From positions 620,001-684,000 of the forward strand of contig NZ_BSUM01000001.1 of assembly GCF_030161595.1 (NCBI RefSeq): a DNA stretch of 64,000 nucleotides, given 5' to 3'. Position numbers and translations under genes: made by a program. The stretch comes from Litorihabitans aurantiacus (GTDB taxonomy: Bacteria; Actinomycetota; Actinomycetes; Actinomycetales; Beutenbergiaceae). Below the pieces are notes generated by a model. It had not been told where the DNA came from. It did no database searches and worked only from the letters and a program-made list of their open reading frames with translations. Below are positions 9,929 through 22,312 of the stretch, in pieces. Every line of letters begins with the position of its first letter. Within the stretch, counting starts at the first letter, position 1.

Positions 9929-10748
9929 GGCGTTCTCGCTGCTGATCCCCGTGTACCGCGGGGACGATCCCGCGCACGTGACGCGGGCGTTCGCGTCCTC
10001 GGTCGGTGAGCAGACGCGGCGGCCGGACGAGGTCGTGCTGGTGCAGGACGGACCGGTGGGTGCGGCGCTCGCGGCCGCGATCGACGAGCTCGAGTCCACG
10101 AGCCCGGTGCCGGTGGTGCGCGTGGTCCTGCCGACCAACGTCGGTCTCGCGCAGGCGCTCACCCGCGGTCTGGACCGGTGCAGTCACGAGATCGTCGCAC
10201 GCATCGACGCCGACGACGTCTCGCTCCCGCGGCGCTTCGAGCTGCAGGTGCCGCTGGTGGAGGCGGGCCTCGACCTCGTCGGGTCCGGGATGGAGGAGTT
10301 CGCGGACGACGAGGACGTCGTCGTCGGGACGCGCGTGCCGCGCACCGGGCAGGCGGCGATCGAGTCATACGCGCGGTTCCACGACCCGTTCTCCCACCCG
10401 ACGGTCGTCTACCGGCGCTCGGCGGTCGCCTCGGCCGGCGGTTACGTGCCGATGGGTCTGATGGAGGACTACTGGCTGTTCGTGCGCATGCTGCAGGCGG
10501 GCGCGCGCGTGGACAACGTCGTCGAACCTCTCGTGCGGTATCGCGTGGGGGAGGGCGCCTACGCGCGGCGCGGGGGATGGGCGCAGTGGCGCACCGAGGT
10601 GGCGCTGCAGCGGGCGATGCGCCGGGTGGGGTTCACCACACCGGTGCAGTACGTGCGCAACGTCGTGGTGCGGGGGGTGTACCGGTTCGTGCCCGAGCGG
10701 GTGCGGAAGGTGGCGTACCGGGCGCTGATCGCGCGTGGGGGGCGGTAG
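9921..10748 (+). CDS. GT2 family glycosyltransferase
   Basis: Cytoplasmic-side GT-A glycosyltransferase of 275 aa: FSLLIPVYRGDDP, LPTNVGLAQALTRGL, the Asp-rich IVARIDADDVSLPRRF and a C-terminal acceptor motif MGLMEDYWLFVRML. This subgroup is common in O-antigen and capsule loci. The sugar is unknown. GTG 9921 overlaps the GlfT1-like gene by 8 bp, so the two are translationally linked and likely act on the same glycan. It converges with the acyltransferase at 10789. Confidence 0.86.
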   Translation: MAEAFSLLIPVYRGDDPAHVTRAFASSVGEQTRRPDEVVLVQDGPVGAALAAAIDELESTSPVPVVRVVLPTNVGLAQALTRGLDRCSHEIVARIDADDVSLPRRFELQVPLVEAGLDLVGSGMEEFADDEDVVVGTRVPRTGQAAIESYARFHDPFSHPTVVYRRSAVASAGGYVPMGLMEDYWLFVRMLQAGARVDNVVEPLVRYRVGEGAYARRGGWAQWRTEVALQRAMRRVGFTTPVQYVRNVVVRGVYRFVPERVRKVAYRALIARGGR

Positions 10749-10788
10749 GCGGGCCGCACCGCCGTCGCGGGTCGCACGCGGAGTCGTG

Positions 10789-12942
10789 TCAGCCGCCGTC
10801 CTGTCGCAGCGCCATCGCCACGGAGAAGCGTCGTTCGAGCTCGTACGACAGCGTCTCGACGTAGACGGCCGTCATGTGGTTGTCGTCGCTGAACACGAGT
10901 CGGTTCCCCTGCACCGCGGAGCACAGGCCCTGCGGGCAGATGACGTCGTTCATGTCGACGAACTCGACACCGTCGGGGTAGAGGTCCAGCGTCGGATCCT
11001 CCACCGAGATGCGGTCGTAGAGGAGGACGTCGCACATGGCCGTGTCCGTGACGGACGCGACGCAGTCGGACATGGAGAAGTCGAACCACGGGGTGTCACG
11101 GATCGCGACGATGTGCGACGACGTCGGGATCGCGTCGAACGCCTCGAGGTAGGCCGGGGGGACGTAGTCCTCGCCATCACCTGCGGGACGGGTCGACGTG
11201 GTGACGATGTACTCGGGACCGGTCGCCAGGAGCTCGTCCGTGAGGTCGTCCAACCAACGGGCGCAGTCCGAGGTCGGCGCCTGCGACGACGCCATGAACG
11301 GGCAGCCGACCTTGAGGTACGGCACCAGCCGCATCCCGAGAGCCTCCGCGACCCGCACCATCGCCGCGAACCACTGCTCGGAGTGCGAGCCGCCGACGAG
11401 CGCGACGGTCGTGGGGCTGGTGAGGTCGCCGTAGGCGCACTGTCGCAGGGTCGCGTCGCCCTCACCGGTGACGCATCCGTCGGCGAACACCTGGGTGTCG
11501 GGGATCGCCTCGACCGCGGGGATGAAGGGCACGTCCGGGAACTCCGCGAAGACCTCGGGTTCCGTGACCGACAGGGCTCCGGGGTAGGTGTCGACGTCGG
11601 CGAGCTGGGTGAGGTCGATCTCGGAGCGCAGCACCTCGACCCTCGCGAGCCAGGTCAGCGGGAGGGCGAGGACGAGGACTGCGGCGGAGATCGCCGTCGC
11701 ACGGCGCGCCACGGGGGAGGGCCGTGGAGGAAGGGCGCGCCGCGCCCCACCCGGACGACGATCGGCCAGGAGCCGCCGCCACCGGGCCGGGACGGAGTCG
11801 CGGACCGAGGCCCCCGTGCGCAGCGGCTCCTCGACGAGGTGGTGCGTCAGGACCGCGAGCACCGCCGACAGGAGCAGGACGCAGGCGCCCGCGAGCCACC
11901 CGACCGAACGCTCCCGGACCGCCACCGTCAGCACGAGCACGGGCCAGTGCCAGAGGTAGAAGGCGTACGCGTAGCGCCCCGCGTAGGCCAGGGGCCGCAC
12001 GCCCAGCATCCGGGGCAGCGCCGACCGCGGTGAGGCCGCCCCCGCGACGACGACGGCGACGGCGGCGCCCACCGGTAGCAGCGTGGCCGGACCGGGGAAG
12101 GTGCTCCCGCCGTCGACCAGCAGCCCCGTCAGCAGGAGTGCGGCGAGACCGACCCAGCCGAGAACCTGCAGCGCGGGTCCGCGGGGGTTCCAGCGTGTGA
12201 GCGCCATCGCGAGCACCATGCCGAGGAGGAACTCCCACGCGCGGGCCAGGGTGTGGACGTAGGCGACCGGCTGGTCGATCGCCGTGAGGACGAGGGCGAA
12301 CACGAACGACGCCAGGGTCGTCAGCGCCACCACGAGCGCGAGGATGCGGAGCCGGCGTGACGGCGCGAGACGGCGCACGCACCACCAGGTGAGCAGCATC
12401 AGCAGCGGTACGGCGACGAACAGCTGACCCTGCACCGACAGGGACCAGAAGTGCTGCCAGGGGCTCTGGTCGGGGTTGGCGGACCCGTACTCCTGGCCGG
12501 TCGTCGCCAGCCACCAGTTCTCCACGTACAGCAGCGAGGCGAGCGTCTGCTCGGCGCCGGCACGCCACCGCGTCACCGGGAGGATCACGGTGACTGCCGC
12601 GAGCGTGACGAGGAGCACCGTGACCGAGGCGGGCAGCAGGCGGCGGGCGTGCTTCACGAGGTAGGTGCGCAGCCGTACGCCGTCACCCCGCGCGAACCCG
12701 CGCCAGAGGCCGCCGCCGACGAGGAAGCCCGAGAGCATCAGGAAGACGTCGACCCCGCCGGAGACCCGGTCACCCCACACGTGGTAGCCCGCCACGAGGA
12801 GGATCGCGACGACGCGCAGTCCCTCGAGGTCCGTCCGCCACCTCGTGGTGGCCGAACGGCCGGGTGCGGGCGTCGAGGTCGGCGTCGTGATCGTGTTCAA
12901 GGCGGCAATCGGGTGGGGTGCGGGGCCGATCGATTCAACCAC
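10789..12942 (-). CDS. Acyltransferase 3 / SGNH fusion (OafA-like)
   Basis: Large membrane O-acyltransferase, about 717 aa. The N-terminal acyltransferase-3 domain has roughly ten membrane segments, beginning DLEGLRVVAILLVAGYHVW with the conserved His, then GGVDVFLMLSGFLVGG. The C-terminal extracytoplasmic SGNH domain shows ALVGGSHSEQWF with the nucleophile Ser and DDNHMTAVYVETL with the DxxH dyad. Such fusions O-acetylate surface polysaccharides or peptidoglycan. The start is uncertain. ATG 13050 would abut the divergent glf start, so GTG 12942 (VVESIGPAP) or GTG 12954 is preferred. It probably decorates the polymer made by the surrounding genes. Confidence 0.88.
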   Translation of the reverse strand: MVESIGPAPHPIAALNTITTPTSTPAPGRSATTRWRTDLEGLRVVAILLVAGYHVWGDRVSGGVDVFLMLSGFLVGGGLWRGFARGDGVRLRTYLVKHARRLLPASVTVLLVTLAAVTVILPVTRWRAGAEQTLASLLYVENWWLATTGQEYGSANPDQSPWQHFWSLSVQGQLFVAVPLLMLLTWWCVRRLAPSRRLRILALVVALTTLASFVFALVLTAIDQPVAYVHTLARAWEFLLGMVLAMALTRWNPRGPALQVLGWVGLAALLLTGLLVDGGSTFPGPATLLPVGAAVAVVVAGAASPRSALPRMLGVRPLAYAGRYAYAFYLWHWPVLVLTVAVRERSVGWLAGACVLLLSAVLAVLTHHLVEEPLRTGASVRDSVPARWRRLLADRRPGGARRALPPRPSPVARRATAISAAVLVLALPLTWLARVEVLRSEIDLTQLADVDTYPGALSVTEPEVFAEFPDVPFIPAVEAIPDTQVFADGCVTGEGDATLRQCAYGDLTSPTTVALVGGSHSEQWFAAMVRVAEALGMRLVPYLKVGCPFMASSQAPTSDCARWLDDLTDELLATGPEYIVTTSTRPAGDGEDYVPPAYLEAFDAIPTSSHIVAIRDTPWFDFSMSDCVASVTDTAMCDVLLYDRISVEDPTLDLYPDGVEFVDMNDVICPQGLCSAVQGNRLVFSDDNHMTAVYVETLSYELERRFSVAMALRQDGG

Positions 12943-13018
12943 GGTGCTCCGCACCGCCACGACCGTCGCGCGACGCGGCGGTCGTGGCCTGCCCGACCAG
13001 GTCCGTCGGTGCCGGTAG

Positions 13019-16187
<3,169 letters not shown>

Positions 16188-16195
<8 letters not shown>

Positions 16196-17075
16196 TCGCG
16201 CCCCGGCGGCTCTCGCGGCCGGGATGCGTCGGCCGGGCCAGGGGCGGGGCATGGTCGACGTCCTGAACCACGGCTACCTGCTCAAGCTCCTGGTGCGCAA
16301 GGAGCTCCGCGTCCGCTACCAGGCCTCGTTCCTCGGTCTCGCGTGGTCCTACGTGAAGCCGGGCGTCCAGTTCGTCGTCTTCTACTTCGTGATGGGCAAC
16401 TTCCTGGAGCTCGCCAGGACGATCCCGCCCTTCGCCGTCTACCTCTTCAGCGGCATCGTCGTCATCAACCTGTACTCCGAGATCCTCGGGAACGCGACCC
16501 GGGCCGTCATCCAGAACGGCGCGCTGGTCAACAAGATCTACCTCCCGAGACAGCTCTTCCCGGCCTCGTCGGTGCTCGTCGCGCTCGTCCACTTCGTCCC
16601 GCAGCTCATCGTCCTGATGGTCGGGGCCGGTGTCGTGGGGTGGCGACCGGGACCGTGGGAGGTGGCGGCGGCGCTCCTCGGGTCGGCCATCGTGCTGACG
16701 CTGGCACTGGGCCTCGGACTGATCTTCGGCGCGATCAACGTCGCCTACCGGGACGTCGAGAACATCGTCGACCTCATCCTGATGGTCGCGGTCTGGTTCT
16801 CACCCGTCCTCTACCCGCTCGACCGCGTCCGGGTGGTGTTCGGGGCGGACAGCCTGATCATGACGATCTACGAGGCCAACCCCCTGACGATCGCGGTCGA
16901 GCTCTTCCACCGGGCCTTCTGGTGGCCGGTGACGACGCCCGAGCTGCAGACCTCGGCCCTCGTCGACGACGTGATGGTGCGTGGCGTCCTGGCCCTCGGG
17001 TTCAGCGTCGTCCTCCTCGTGATCGGCGACCTCGTCTTCAAGCGGCTCTCCCGCAACTTCGCACAGGAGCTCTGA
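16188..17075 (+). CDS. ABC-2 type polysaccharide export permease (Wzm-like)
   Basis: Membrane subunit of a polysaccharide ABC exporter, 295 aa with about six membrane helices. The N-terminal amphipathic part contains LVRKELRVRYQASFLGLAW, the hallmark of Wzm/TagG/RfbD-type permeases, followed by SYVKPGVQFVVFYFVMG and VWFSPVLYPLDRVR. It is the counterpart of the mycobacterial galactan-exporter permease Rv3783. ATG 16188 overlaps the GlfT2-like stop. The ATPase gene follows after 1 bp. Together they would flip a lipid-linked galactofuran-type polymer across the membrane. Confidence 0.92.
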
Positions 17076-17076
17076 C

Positions 17077-17799
17077 ATGCAGGACGTCATCGCCGTCGAC
17101 GGCGTGAGCAAGCACTTCAGCCTCAAGCACGTCCACTCCCTGAAGGAGATGGCGTCGCGCGCCGTGCGGCGGAAGACCGCCCCGCGGGACACCTTCACCG
17201 CGCTGTCCGACGTCGACCTCCGCGTGACCGAGGGCGAGACGGTCGGCCTCCTCGGCTTCAACGGTTCGGGCAAGTCCACGCTCCTGAAGTGCATCTCGGG
17301 GGTGCTGACGCCCGACGAGGGTGTCATCGGGGTGCGCGGCCGCGTCGCCGGCCTGATCGAGGTCGGGGCAGGCTTCCACCCGGACCTCACCGGTCGGGAG
17401 AACGTCTACCTCAACGGCGCGATCCTCGGGATGAGCGAGGCGCGCATCTCGGCGGCCTTCGACGAGATCGTCGCGTTCTCGGAGATCGAGCAGTTCATCG
17501 ACACCGAGGTGAAGTTCTACTCCTCGGGGATGTTCCTGCGCCTCGCGTTCTCCGTGGCCGTCCACACGGATCCCGACGTCTTCCTCGTCGACGAGATCCT
17601 CGCCGTCGGCGACGAGCCGTTCCAGAAGAAGTGCCTCACGCGGATCAAGCAGCTCCGGAGCGAGGGACGCACGCTGGTCATCGTGAGCCACGACCTCGAC
17701 ATGGTCGCGAAGCTCTGCACGCGCGGTGTGCTCCTCGAGGGTGGCCACCTCGTGATGGACGGCGACCCGGCGGACGTCGTCGCTCGGATGCGGTCCTAG
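17077..17799 (+). CDS. ABC polysaccharide export ATP-binding protein (Wzt-like)
   Basis: ATPase subunit of the exporter, 240 aa. Walker A is GFNGSGKSTLLKC, the signature region is YSSGMFLRLAFSVA and Walker B is VFLVDEILAVGD, with the switch His in IVSHDLDMV. AGLIEVGAGFHPDLTGREN is typical of the Wzt/TagH/RfbE group. It lacks the C-terminal sugar-binding domain found in some Wzt proteins, as does mycobacterial Rv3781, so export is probably not gated by a terminal cap sugar. The start is ATG 17077, 1 bp after the permease stop. A strong hairpin follows at 17846. Confidence 0.93.
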   Translation: MQDVIAVDGVSKHFSLKHVHSLKEMASRAVRRKTAPRDTFTALSDVDLRVTEGETVGLLGFNGSGKSTLLKCISGVLTPDEGVIGVRGRVAGLIEVGAGFHPDLTGRENVYLNGAILGMSEARISAAFDEIVAFSEIEQFIDTEVKFYSSGMFLRLAFSVAVHTDPDVFLVDEILAVGDEPFQKKCLTRIKQLRSEGRTLVIVSHDLDMVAKLCTRGVLLEGGHLVMDGDPADVVARMRS

Positions 17800-17845
17800 C
17801 AGTCGGTGTCCGGGGCGGGTGCTCCGGTCGCCTGGTGCCTCGAGC

Positions 17846-17883
17846 AGAGCGCCGCCCCACCCTGCCGGGTGGGGCGGCGCTCT
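17846..17883. terminator. Perfect 17-bp hairpin between convergent genes
   Basis: An inverted repeat of two perfect 17-nt arms (AGAGCGCCGCCCCACCC and its complement) separated by TGCC. It lies between the convergent exporter ATPase (ends 17799) and the GtrA-YfhO-like gene (ends 17888) and fits a bidirectional terminator. There is no clear U-tract, as is common in high-GC actinobacteria. Confidence 0.8.
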
Positions 17884-17887
17884 CGTC

Positions 17888-20683
17888 TCAGGCGGTGGCG
17901 CGGGTCCGGCCGCGGTGGGCGAACCACGCGGTCGCGAGCAGCCCGAGCACCGCCACGGCCGAGGTGGGCCAGGCGATCGACCACGTCACGGGCGTGTAGG
18001 ACAGCTCGATCTCACCCGATGCGCCGGCCGGGACCTCGACCTGGACGAGCACGCCGTCGACGTCCGTCACGGCGAGCCGTTCACCGTCGAGGGTGGCGGT
18101 GTAGCCCGGCCACCACATCCGTGCGAAGGCGACGGCGCCCGCCTCGCTCGTGGGGTTGTCCACGGTGACGCGCTCGACGCGGTCCGTGACGAGACGGTCG
18201 CCGGTGATCTCCACACCCGGTGTCGCGAGGGAGACCGTGGACCGCGGGTCGTCGAAGTCCCGCTCCGTCGTGAAGAGCGTGGTCTCGCCGCGCGTGCTGA
18301 CCTCGGAGAAGCTGCAGGCCTCGAGTGCGGCGTGCCGGCCGCCGTCGGGATCGGCGTCGGTGAGGACTCCCGTGGTGCGGTACGCGTCGAGCCAGCACGA
18401 CTCGTCGAAGGGTGCGGGCGCAGGCTCCCCGACGATGTCGATCACATCGGGGTAGAGCCGACCGTGGGTGCTCTGGTGCATGAACGAGGAGAACGAGAGC
18501 TGACCGACGGGGTCGTAGCCGTTCACCACCTGGACACCGGCCAGCAGGTAGCGCGAGGAGTCGTATCCCGGCGCCCACTCGTTCGGGTGCAGCGCCGAAA
18601 CGGCGTCGAGGAGGAACCCGCCCTCGGTCTCGGCCGCCAGCTCGGCGCCCACCGCGGGGTCGGGCACGCGATCGTCCGTCGCGAAGAAGGCACCGCGCGC
18701 GGGAATCTGGAACCAGAGCAGCACGAGACCGAAGGTCACCAGCGCGGCGTGCAGCGTCCGGCGCCGAGCGGGGTTGGCGTACAGCCAGAAGATCACGATC
18801 GTCCCGACCGCGAAGGTCAGGGGCAGCCGGAACGAGTGCAGGACGTCGAGCTCCGGCTCCTCCACCCGCCAGGAGCTCCACAGCGCCACCACCGTGGCGC
18901 CGACCGCGAGGACGGCGAAGCGGCCGCGGCTCCACGTCCGCTCGGTCCGCGCGAGGTAGTACACGGTCAGCGCCGCGACCAGCACGAGCGCGTAGGGGAG
19001 GTAGCGGAAAGACCACCGGGTGGGGCCGAGCTGAGCCGGCAGCTGGGTCATCAGGTACAGGACGCCGGCGTTCACGGCCATGAGCTGCAGCAGGCGGTCG
19101 GTGCGCCACAGGGTCGCGTCGTGCCGCGTGAACAGCAGGGCGACCACCACGAGGAGCGAGGAGAAGCCGATGGGGATGGCGAGCCACTCGTATCCCCAGA
19201 ACGTCTGCATGAAGTCGCCGCCGACCGGGTTGGCGAGGCCGAGGAGCTGCGAGAGCGAGGGGGTGAGGAAGTTGTCGATGTTGTGCGTCTGGTCCGCCCG
19301 GAGCAGGTAGTCGCCCAGGTAGAAGTACTCGGACACCAGCGGCAGCGCCGCGAGAGCCCCGAGAGCCACCGTGACGGCGAGCCACACGCTCGTCCGGGCA
19401 CGCGCCCAGAACGTTCCCGAGGCGCCGAGCCAGGAGGCGACGGCGGCGAGCACCGCCGTCAGCGCGAACGCGAGGTACGACGGGGGCCATCCCGTCGCGA
19501 ACAGGGCCCAGGTGGTCGCCCCGAGAAGGAGGAGGCGCCCCGGGCGTGGCGCGTGCCACGCCCACAGGAGCGCCGCCGTCGCCCAGACCCACCCGATGAT
19601 CCCCAGCCCGTTGTTCCACCACGCGGGGACGAACAGCGCGATGAACATCGGCGAGCTCGTGACCACGACGGCGACGAGCAGCGATCCCCGGCGGTTCAGC
19701 CGGACACCCGCGCGCGCGAGCAGGTACGACCCCGTGAACATGCCCAGGAGCAGCACGAAGGCCCAGATCAGACCGACCCGGTGGGGGTTGTCCGTGACCC
19801 AGGCGAGGTTCAGGAGCAGGTTCTGGGGGTGGAAGGGCCCGCGTCCGAAGTCGACCAGCAGGTTGCCCCCGCTGATCGCGCGGGCCGTCAGGACGGGCAG
19901 CTGGCCCTCGGCGAGCATGCGCGCGGTCTCCGCCGAGTTCGGGAGGAACTCGTTCAGGGCGTCGTCCGTGTGGAAGTAGTCCGGGTTGACGAGGCGGTAG
20001 GCGAGCACCACGACCGCCGCGAACACGGCGCCGGCGCCGATCGCGATCGACGACTCCTGCAGCCACCCCCACCGGCCGGCCCGAGGTCCGGCGGCCGGTG
20101 CGACGCCGTCGCCCGGCTCGGGGGGATCGACGGTCTCGGCGGGCGCGGTCACCGGCGCGTGCGCCAGCGTCGCGTCCAGGGCCTGCTCCGTGGCGGAACC
20201 GGTCGACGGCGGAGCGCCCTCCGGCGTCGGCGAGGGGGTGGTGGACGGGGTCACGACGGCGGCGGGCCTCTCTCGGAAGACGACGAACCGGTAGAGCAGG
20301 AAGTTCCACACGAGGGTCACCCCGGTGGCCGCCACCTTGCCGGCCATCAGGGCGAGCTGCCCCTCGATGCCCCAGCCCTCGGCGACCCCGCTGACCAGGA
20401 GGATGATCGGGGGCTGGATGACCCACAGCCCGACCAGGGTGATCGCGAGGAACTCGGTGATCTGACGCCACGCGGGCTTCGAGCCCTGGTAGCGGAAGGT
20501 GAACCGGCGGTTGACCAGGAAGGAGAAGATCAGGCCGGCGGTGGTGGACGCGAGGTTCGCCGGGATCAGCCCGACGCCCTGCATCGTGAGCACCCACAGC
20601 AGACCCATGTCGATGGCCGTGTTCGCCACCCCCACGGTCAGGAAGCGGATCCCCTCGCCGCGGGCCTTGCGTGGAGCGGTCAT
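17888..20683 (-). CDS. GtrA domain fused to a YfhO-like polytopic membrane protein
   Basis: Fusion of 931 aa. Residues about 10-140 form a GtrA domain (four helices, FLTVGVANTAIDMGLLWVL, FLVNRRFTFRYQG, echoed by WNFLLYRFVVFRER). A low-complexity linker (about 141-205) leads to a large GT-C-like region with a dozen or so membrane helices. An extracytoplasmic beta-rich domain follows (MWWPGYTATLDGERL, then SGEIELSYTPV), and a final helix near 900-920. The C-terminal half resembles YfhO, which in Bacillus moves sugars from a polyprenyl-phosphate donor to a wall polymer. Here flippase and transferase would be one polypeptide. The likely partner glycosyltransferase is at 23805. The substrate is unknown. 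Confidence 0.82.
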   Translation of the reverse strand: MTAPRKARGEGIRFLTVGVANTAIDMGLLWVLTMQGVGLIPANLASTTAGLIFSFLVNRRFTFRYQGSKPAWRQITEFLAITLVGLWVIQPPIILLVSGVAEGWGIEGQLALMAGKVAATGVTLVWNFLLYRFVVFRERPAAVVTPSTTPSPTPEGAPPSTGSATEQALDATLAHAPVTAPAETVDPPEPGDGVAPAAGPRAGRWGWLQESSIAIGAGAVFAAVVVLAYRLVNPDYFHTDDALNEFLPNSAETARMLAEGQLPVLTARAISGGNLLVDFGRGPFHPQNLLLNLAWVTDNPHRVGLIWAFVLLLGMFTGSYLLARAGVRLNRRGSLLVAVVVTSSPMFIALFVPAWWNNGLGIIGWVWATAALLWAWHAPRPGRLLLLGATTWALFATGWPPSYLAFALTAVLAAVASWLGASGTFWARARTSVWLAVTVALGALAALPLVSEYFYLGDYLLRADQTHNIDNFLTPSLSQLLGLANPVGGDFMQTFWGYEWLAIPIGFSSLLVVVALLFTRHDATLWRTDRLLQLMAVNAGVLYLMTQLPAQLGPTRWSFRYLPYALVLVAALTVYYLARTERTWSRGRFAVLAVGATVVALWSSWRVEEPELDVLHSFRLPLTFAVGTIVIFWLYANPARRRTLHAALVTFGLVLLWFQIPARGAFFATDDRVPDPAVGAELAAETEGGFLLDAVSALHPNEWAPGYDSSRYLLAGVQVVNGYDPVGQLSFSSFMHQSTHGRLYPDVIDIVGEPAPAPFDESCWLDAYRTTGVLTDADPDGGRHAALEACSFSEVSTRGETTLFTTERDFDDPRSTVSLATPGVEITGDRLVTDRVERVTVDNPTSEAGAVAFARMWWPGYTATLDGERLAVTDVDGVLVQVEVPAGASGEIELSYTPVTWSIAWPTSAVAVLGLLATAWFAHRGRTRATA

Positions 20684-20827
20684 GCACCCTCATTCATGTC
20701 GGGGCGGCACGCCGCTCTCGCCAGGACAACCGTTCTACAGTAGGGCATGGCCCAACCCCGGGGGCGGGGGTGAGGTCACCGTCGTGGGCGTCACCCGGCG
20801 CCGGTCCCCGAACCGATCGGAACCCGT

Positions 20828-21690
20828 ATGCGCCAGGCCCTGCGTGCACTCGTCGTCGCCCTGATCGCGGTGCTGCTGATCGCCCCGCTCCCCGCCTCCG
20901 CGGCGCCGGGGCCGTGGATCACCGAGACGTCGGGGTGGCGCTACCGCACCGTCGACACCGGCACGGAGTACTCGAGCCCGCTGGGCACCTACACGGTGCG
21001 CGCCCCCTACTTCGACACCAAGCACCGGGCGCTGGGTGGCGGACGTGGGCTCGGCTACCCGGTGGGGGAGGAGGTGCGCACGGCACCGTCTGCCTTCTAC
21101 CAGCAGTTCGAGCGCGGCGTGATCTACGTGACCGGCACGACGGTGGCGGTCGTCAAGACGAACGGTGACCCGATAGGCCGGGTGCACACCCAGATGGGCG
21201 GGTCCTCGGGCGTGCTGGGGGCGCCGCTGGGCGACGTCGCCTCCGACAACGGCTCCTTCTTCTACCAGCGGTTCGCCGGGGGCGTCGTCTACGCGAGCCC
21301 CCGTGGCGCCCACGCCGTTCCCGCCAGCGGTCGCGCGGGCACCGACGTGCTCGCCTACCACCGGGCCCAGGGGGCGGGACGGGCGGTCTCGGCTATCCCG
21401 TCGGGCCCATGGTCCGCGAGGCGGCGGGGCACGCCTACCAGCGTTTCGAGCGCGGGATCGTCTACGAGCGCACGGTCGGGGGCACGGCGTCGAGCGCTCA
21501 GGTCCGCGGGGGTTTCGTCGCCGCGCACGCGAGCGCGGGCGGTGGGAGCGGCTCGGTCGGGTACCCGATCGGTGAGGAGCTCGTCGCCTGGTCGTCCCCG
21601 CGCGAGTGGATCCAGCACTTCGAGCGCGCCTCGATCTACGTCAACGGCTACGGCGCGACCGTCTGCGCGGTCGGGGGCTCGTGTGGCTGA
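20828..21690 (+). CDS. Secreted LGFP-repeat protein, frame broken by a 1-nt loss
   Basis: Wall-associated protein of about 287 aa with a signal peptide (ALRALVVALIAVLLIAPLPASAA) and about four LGFP-type repeats of roughly 50 aa, marked by GLGYPVGEEV, GVLGAPLGDV, GLGYPVGPMV and SVGYPIGEEL with paired YQxFERGxIY strands. No catalytic domain is present. The frame changes at the five-G run 21370-21374; one more G gives HRAQGGGTGGLGYPVG. The start is ATG 20828. A TACAGT hexamer about 90 bp upstream could be a -10 element. The stop overlaps the lipoprotein start by 8 bp, so three surface genes follow in a row. LGFP repeats are thought to attach proteins to the actinobacterial wall polysaccharide. 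Confidence 0.85.
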
Positions 21691-22312
21691 GCGTCGACGG
21701 GGGCTGGTCCTCACCGCGCTCTGCGCGACCGGCCTGCTCGTGTCCGCCTGCACGTCACCGGCCCCGGCCGATCCGTCCGAGCCGACCGTGACCGACGCGT
21801 CGCCGTCGCTGAGCACCACCGCCCCGACCGACGGCGCCGGCGGGACCGGCGGCACCGACGGTCCGACCTCCGAACCGACCGCGCCGGAGGGCTCGTCCTC
21901 CCCGACGGCGACCCCGGACCCGTCGGCCACGGGGTCCGACGACCCCGCGCCGGACCCGACCGACGAGCCGACCCCGCCGTCGCCCTCACCCACGGATCCT
22001 CCAGCGCCGTCGACCGCCCAGGTCACGGTCGTCGTCGCGTGGTCGGGCCTGACGGACGCCGGTGACCCCGGTGCGAGCGGGTACGCGCAGATCCTGGAGG
22101 AGGGTGGCCGGTGCGTCCTCGACCTCACCGCCGCGGACGGCACCACGTCCAGCTCGTCCTCGGCGTCGTCGCCCGACGCCTCCACGACGTCGTGCGGCGA
22201 GGTCGCCGTGCCGGCCGGTGAGGCCGGGCCGGGTCCGTGGCAGGCGCTGCTGCACTACGAGTCGGCGACGTCCGACGGTACGAGCCCGACGTTCGAGGTC
22301 AGGGCCTCGTGA
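21683..22312 (+). CDS. Putative lipoprotein with Thr/Ser/Pro-rich linker
   Basis: Protein of 209 aa. GTG 21683 gives a signal sequence ending in the lipobox LLVSAC, so Cys near residue 24 is probably lipidated. A Thr/Ser/Pro/Asp-rich disordered linker covers roughly residues 25-118, followed by a small domain of about 90 aa beginning AQVTVVVAWSGLTDAGDPG and containing two Cys (GGRCVLDL, TTSCGEV) that may form a disulphide. The family is not recognised. It overlaps the LGFP gene upstream and the secreted protein downstream (GTGA), so it is most likely a surface protein co-expressed with both. Confidence 0.75.
   Translation: MAERRRGLVLTALCATGLLVSACTSPAPADPSEPTVTDASPSLSTTAPTDGAGGTGGTDGPTSEPTAPEGSSSPTATPDPSATGSDDPAPDPTDEPTPPSPSPTDPPAPSTAQVTVVVAWSGLTDAGDPGASGYAQILEEGGRCVLDLTAADGTTSSSSSASSPDASTTSCGEVAVPAGEAGPGPWQALLHYESATSDGTSPTFEVRAS

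Noticed and set aside
7544-10162. Single 872-aa minus-strand protein spanning the LCP gene and upstream DNA
   Set aside because: Only the part from ATG 8833 is LCP-like. The rest is antisense to the GlfT1-like and GT2 genes.
10735-12033. 432-codon plus-strand frame
   Set aside because: Antisense to the OafA-like acyltransferase, whose membrane and SGNH motifs are clear.
17819-20743. Open frame of 974 codons on the plus strand
   Set aside because: Antisense shadow of the GtrA-YfhO-like gene; composition is His/Arg/Gln-rich and low-complexity, with no domain.
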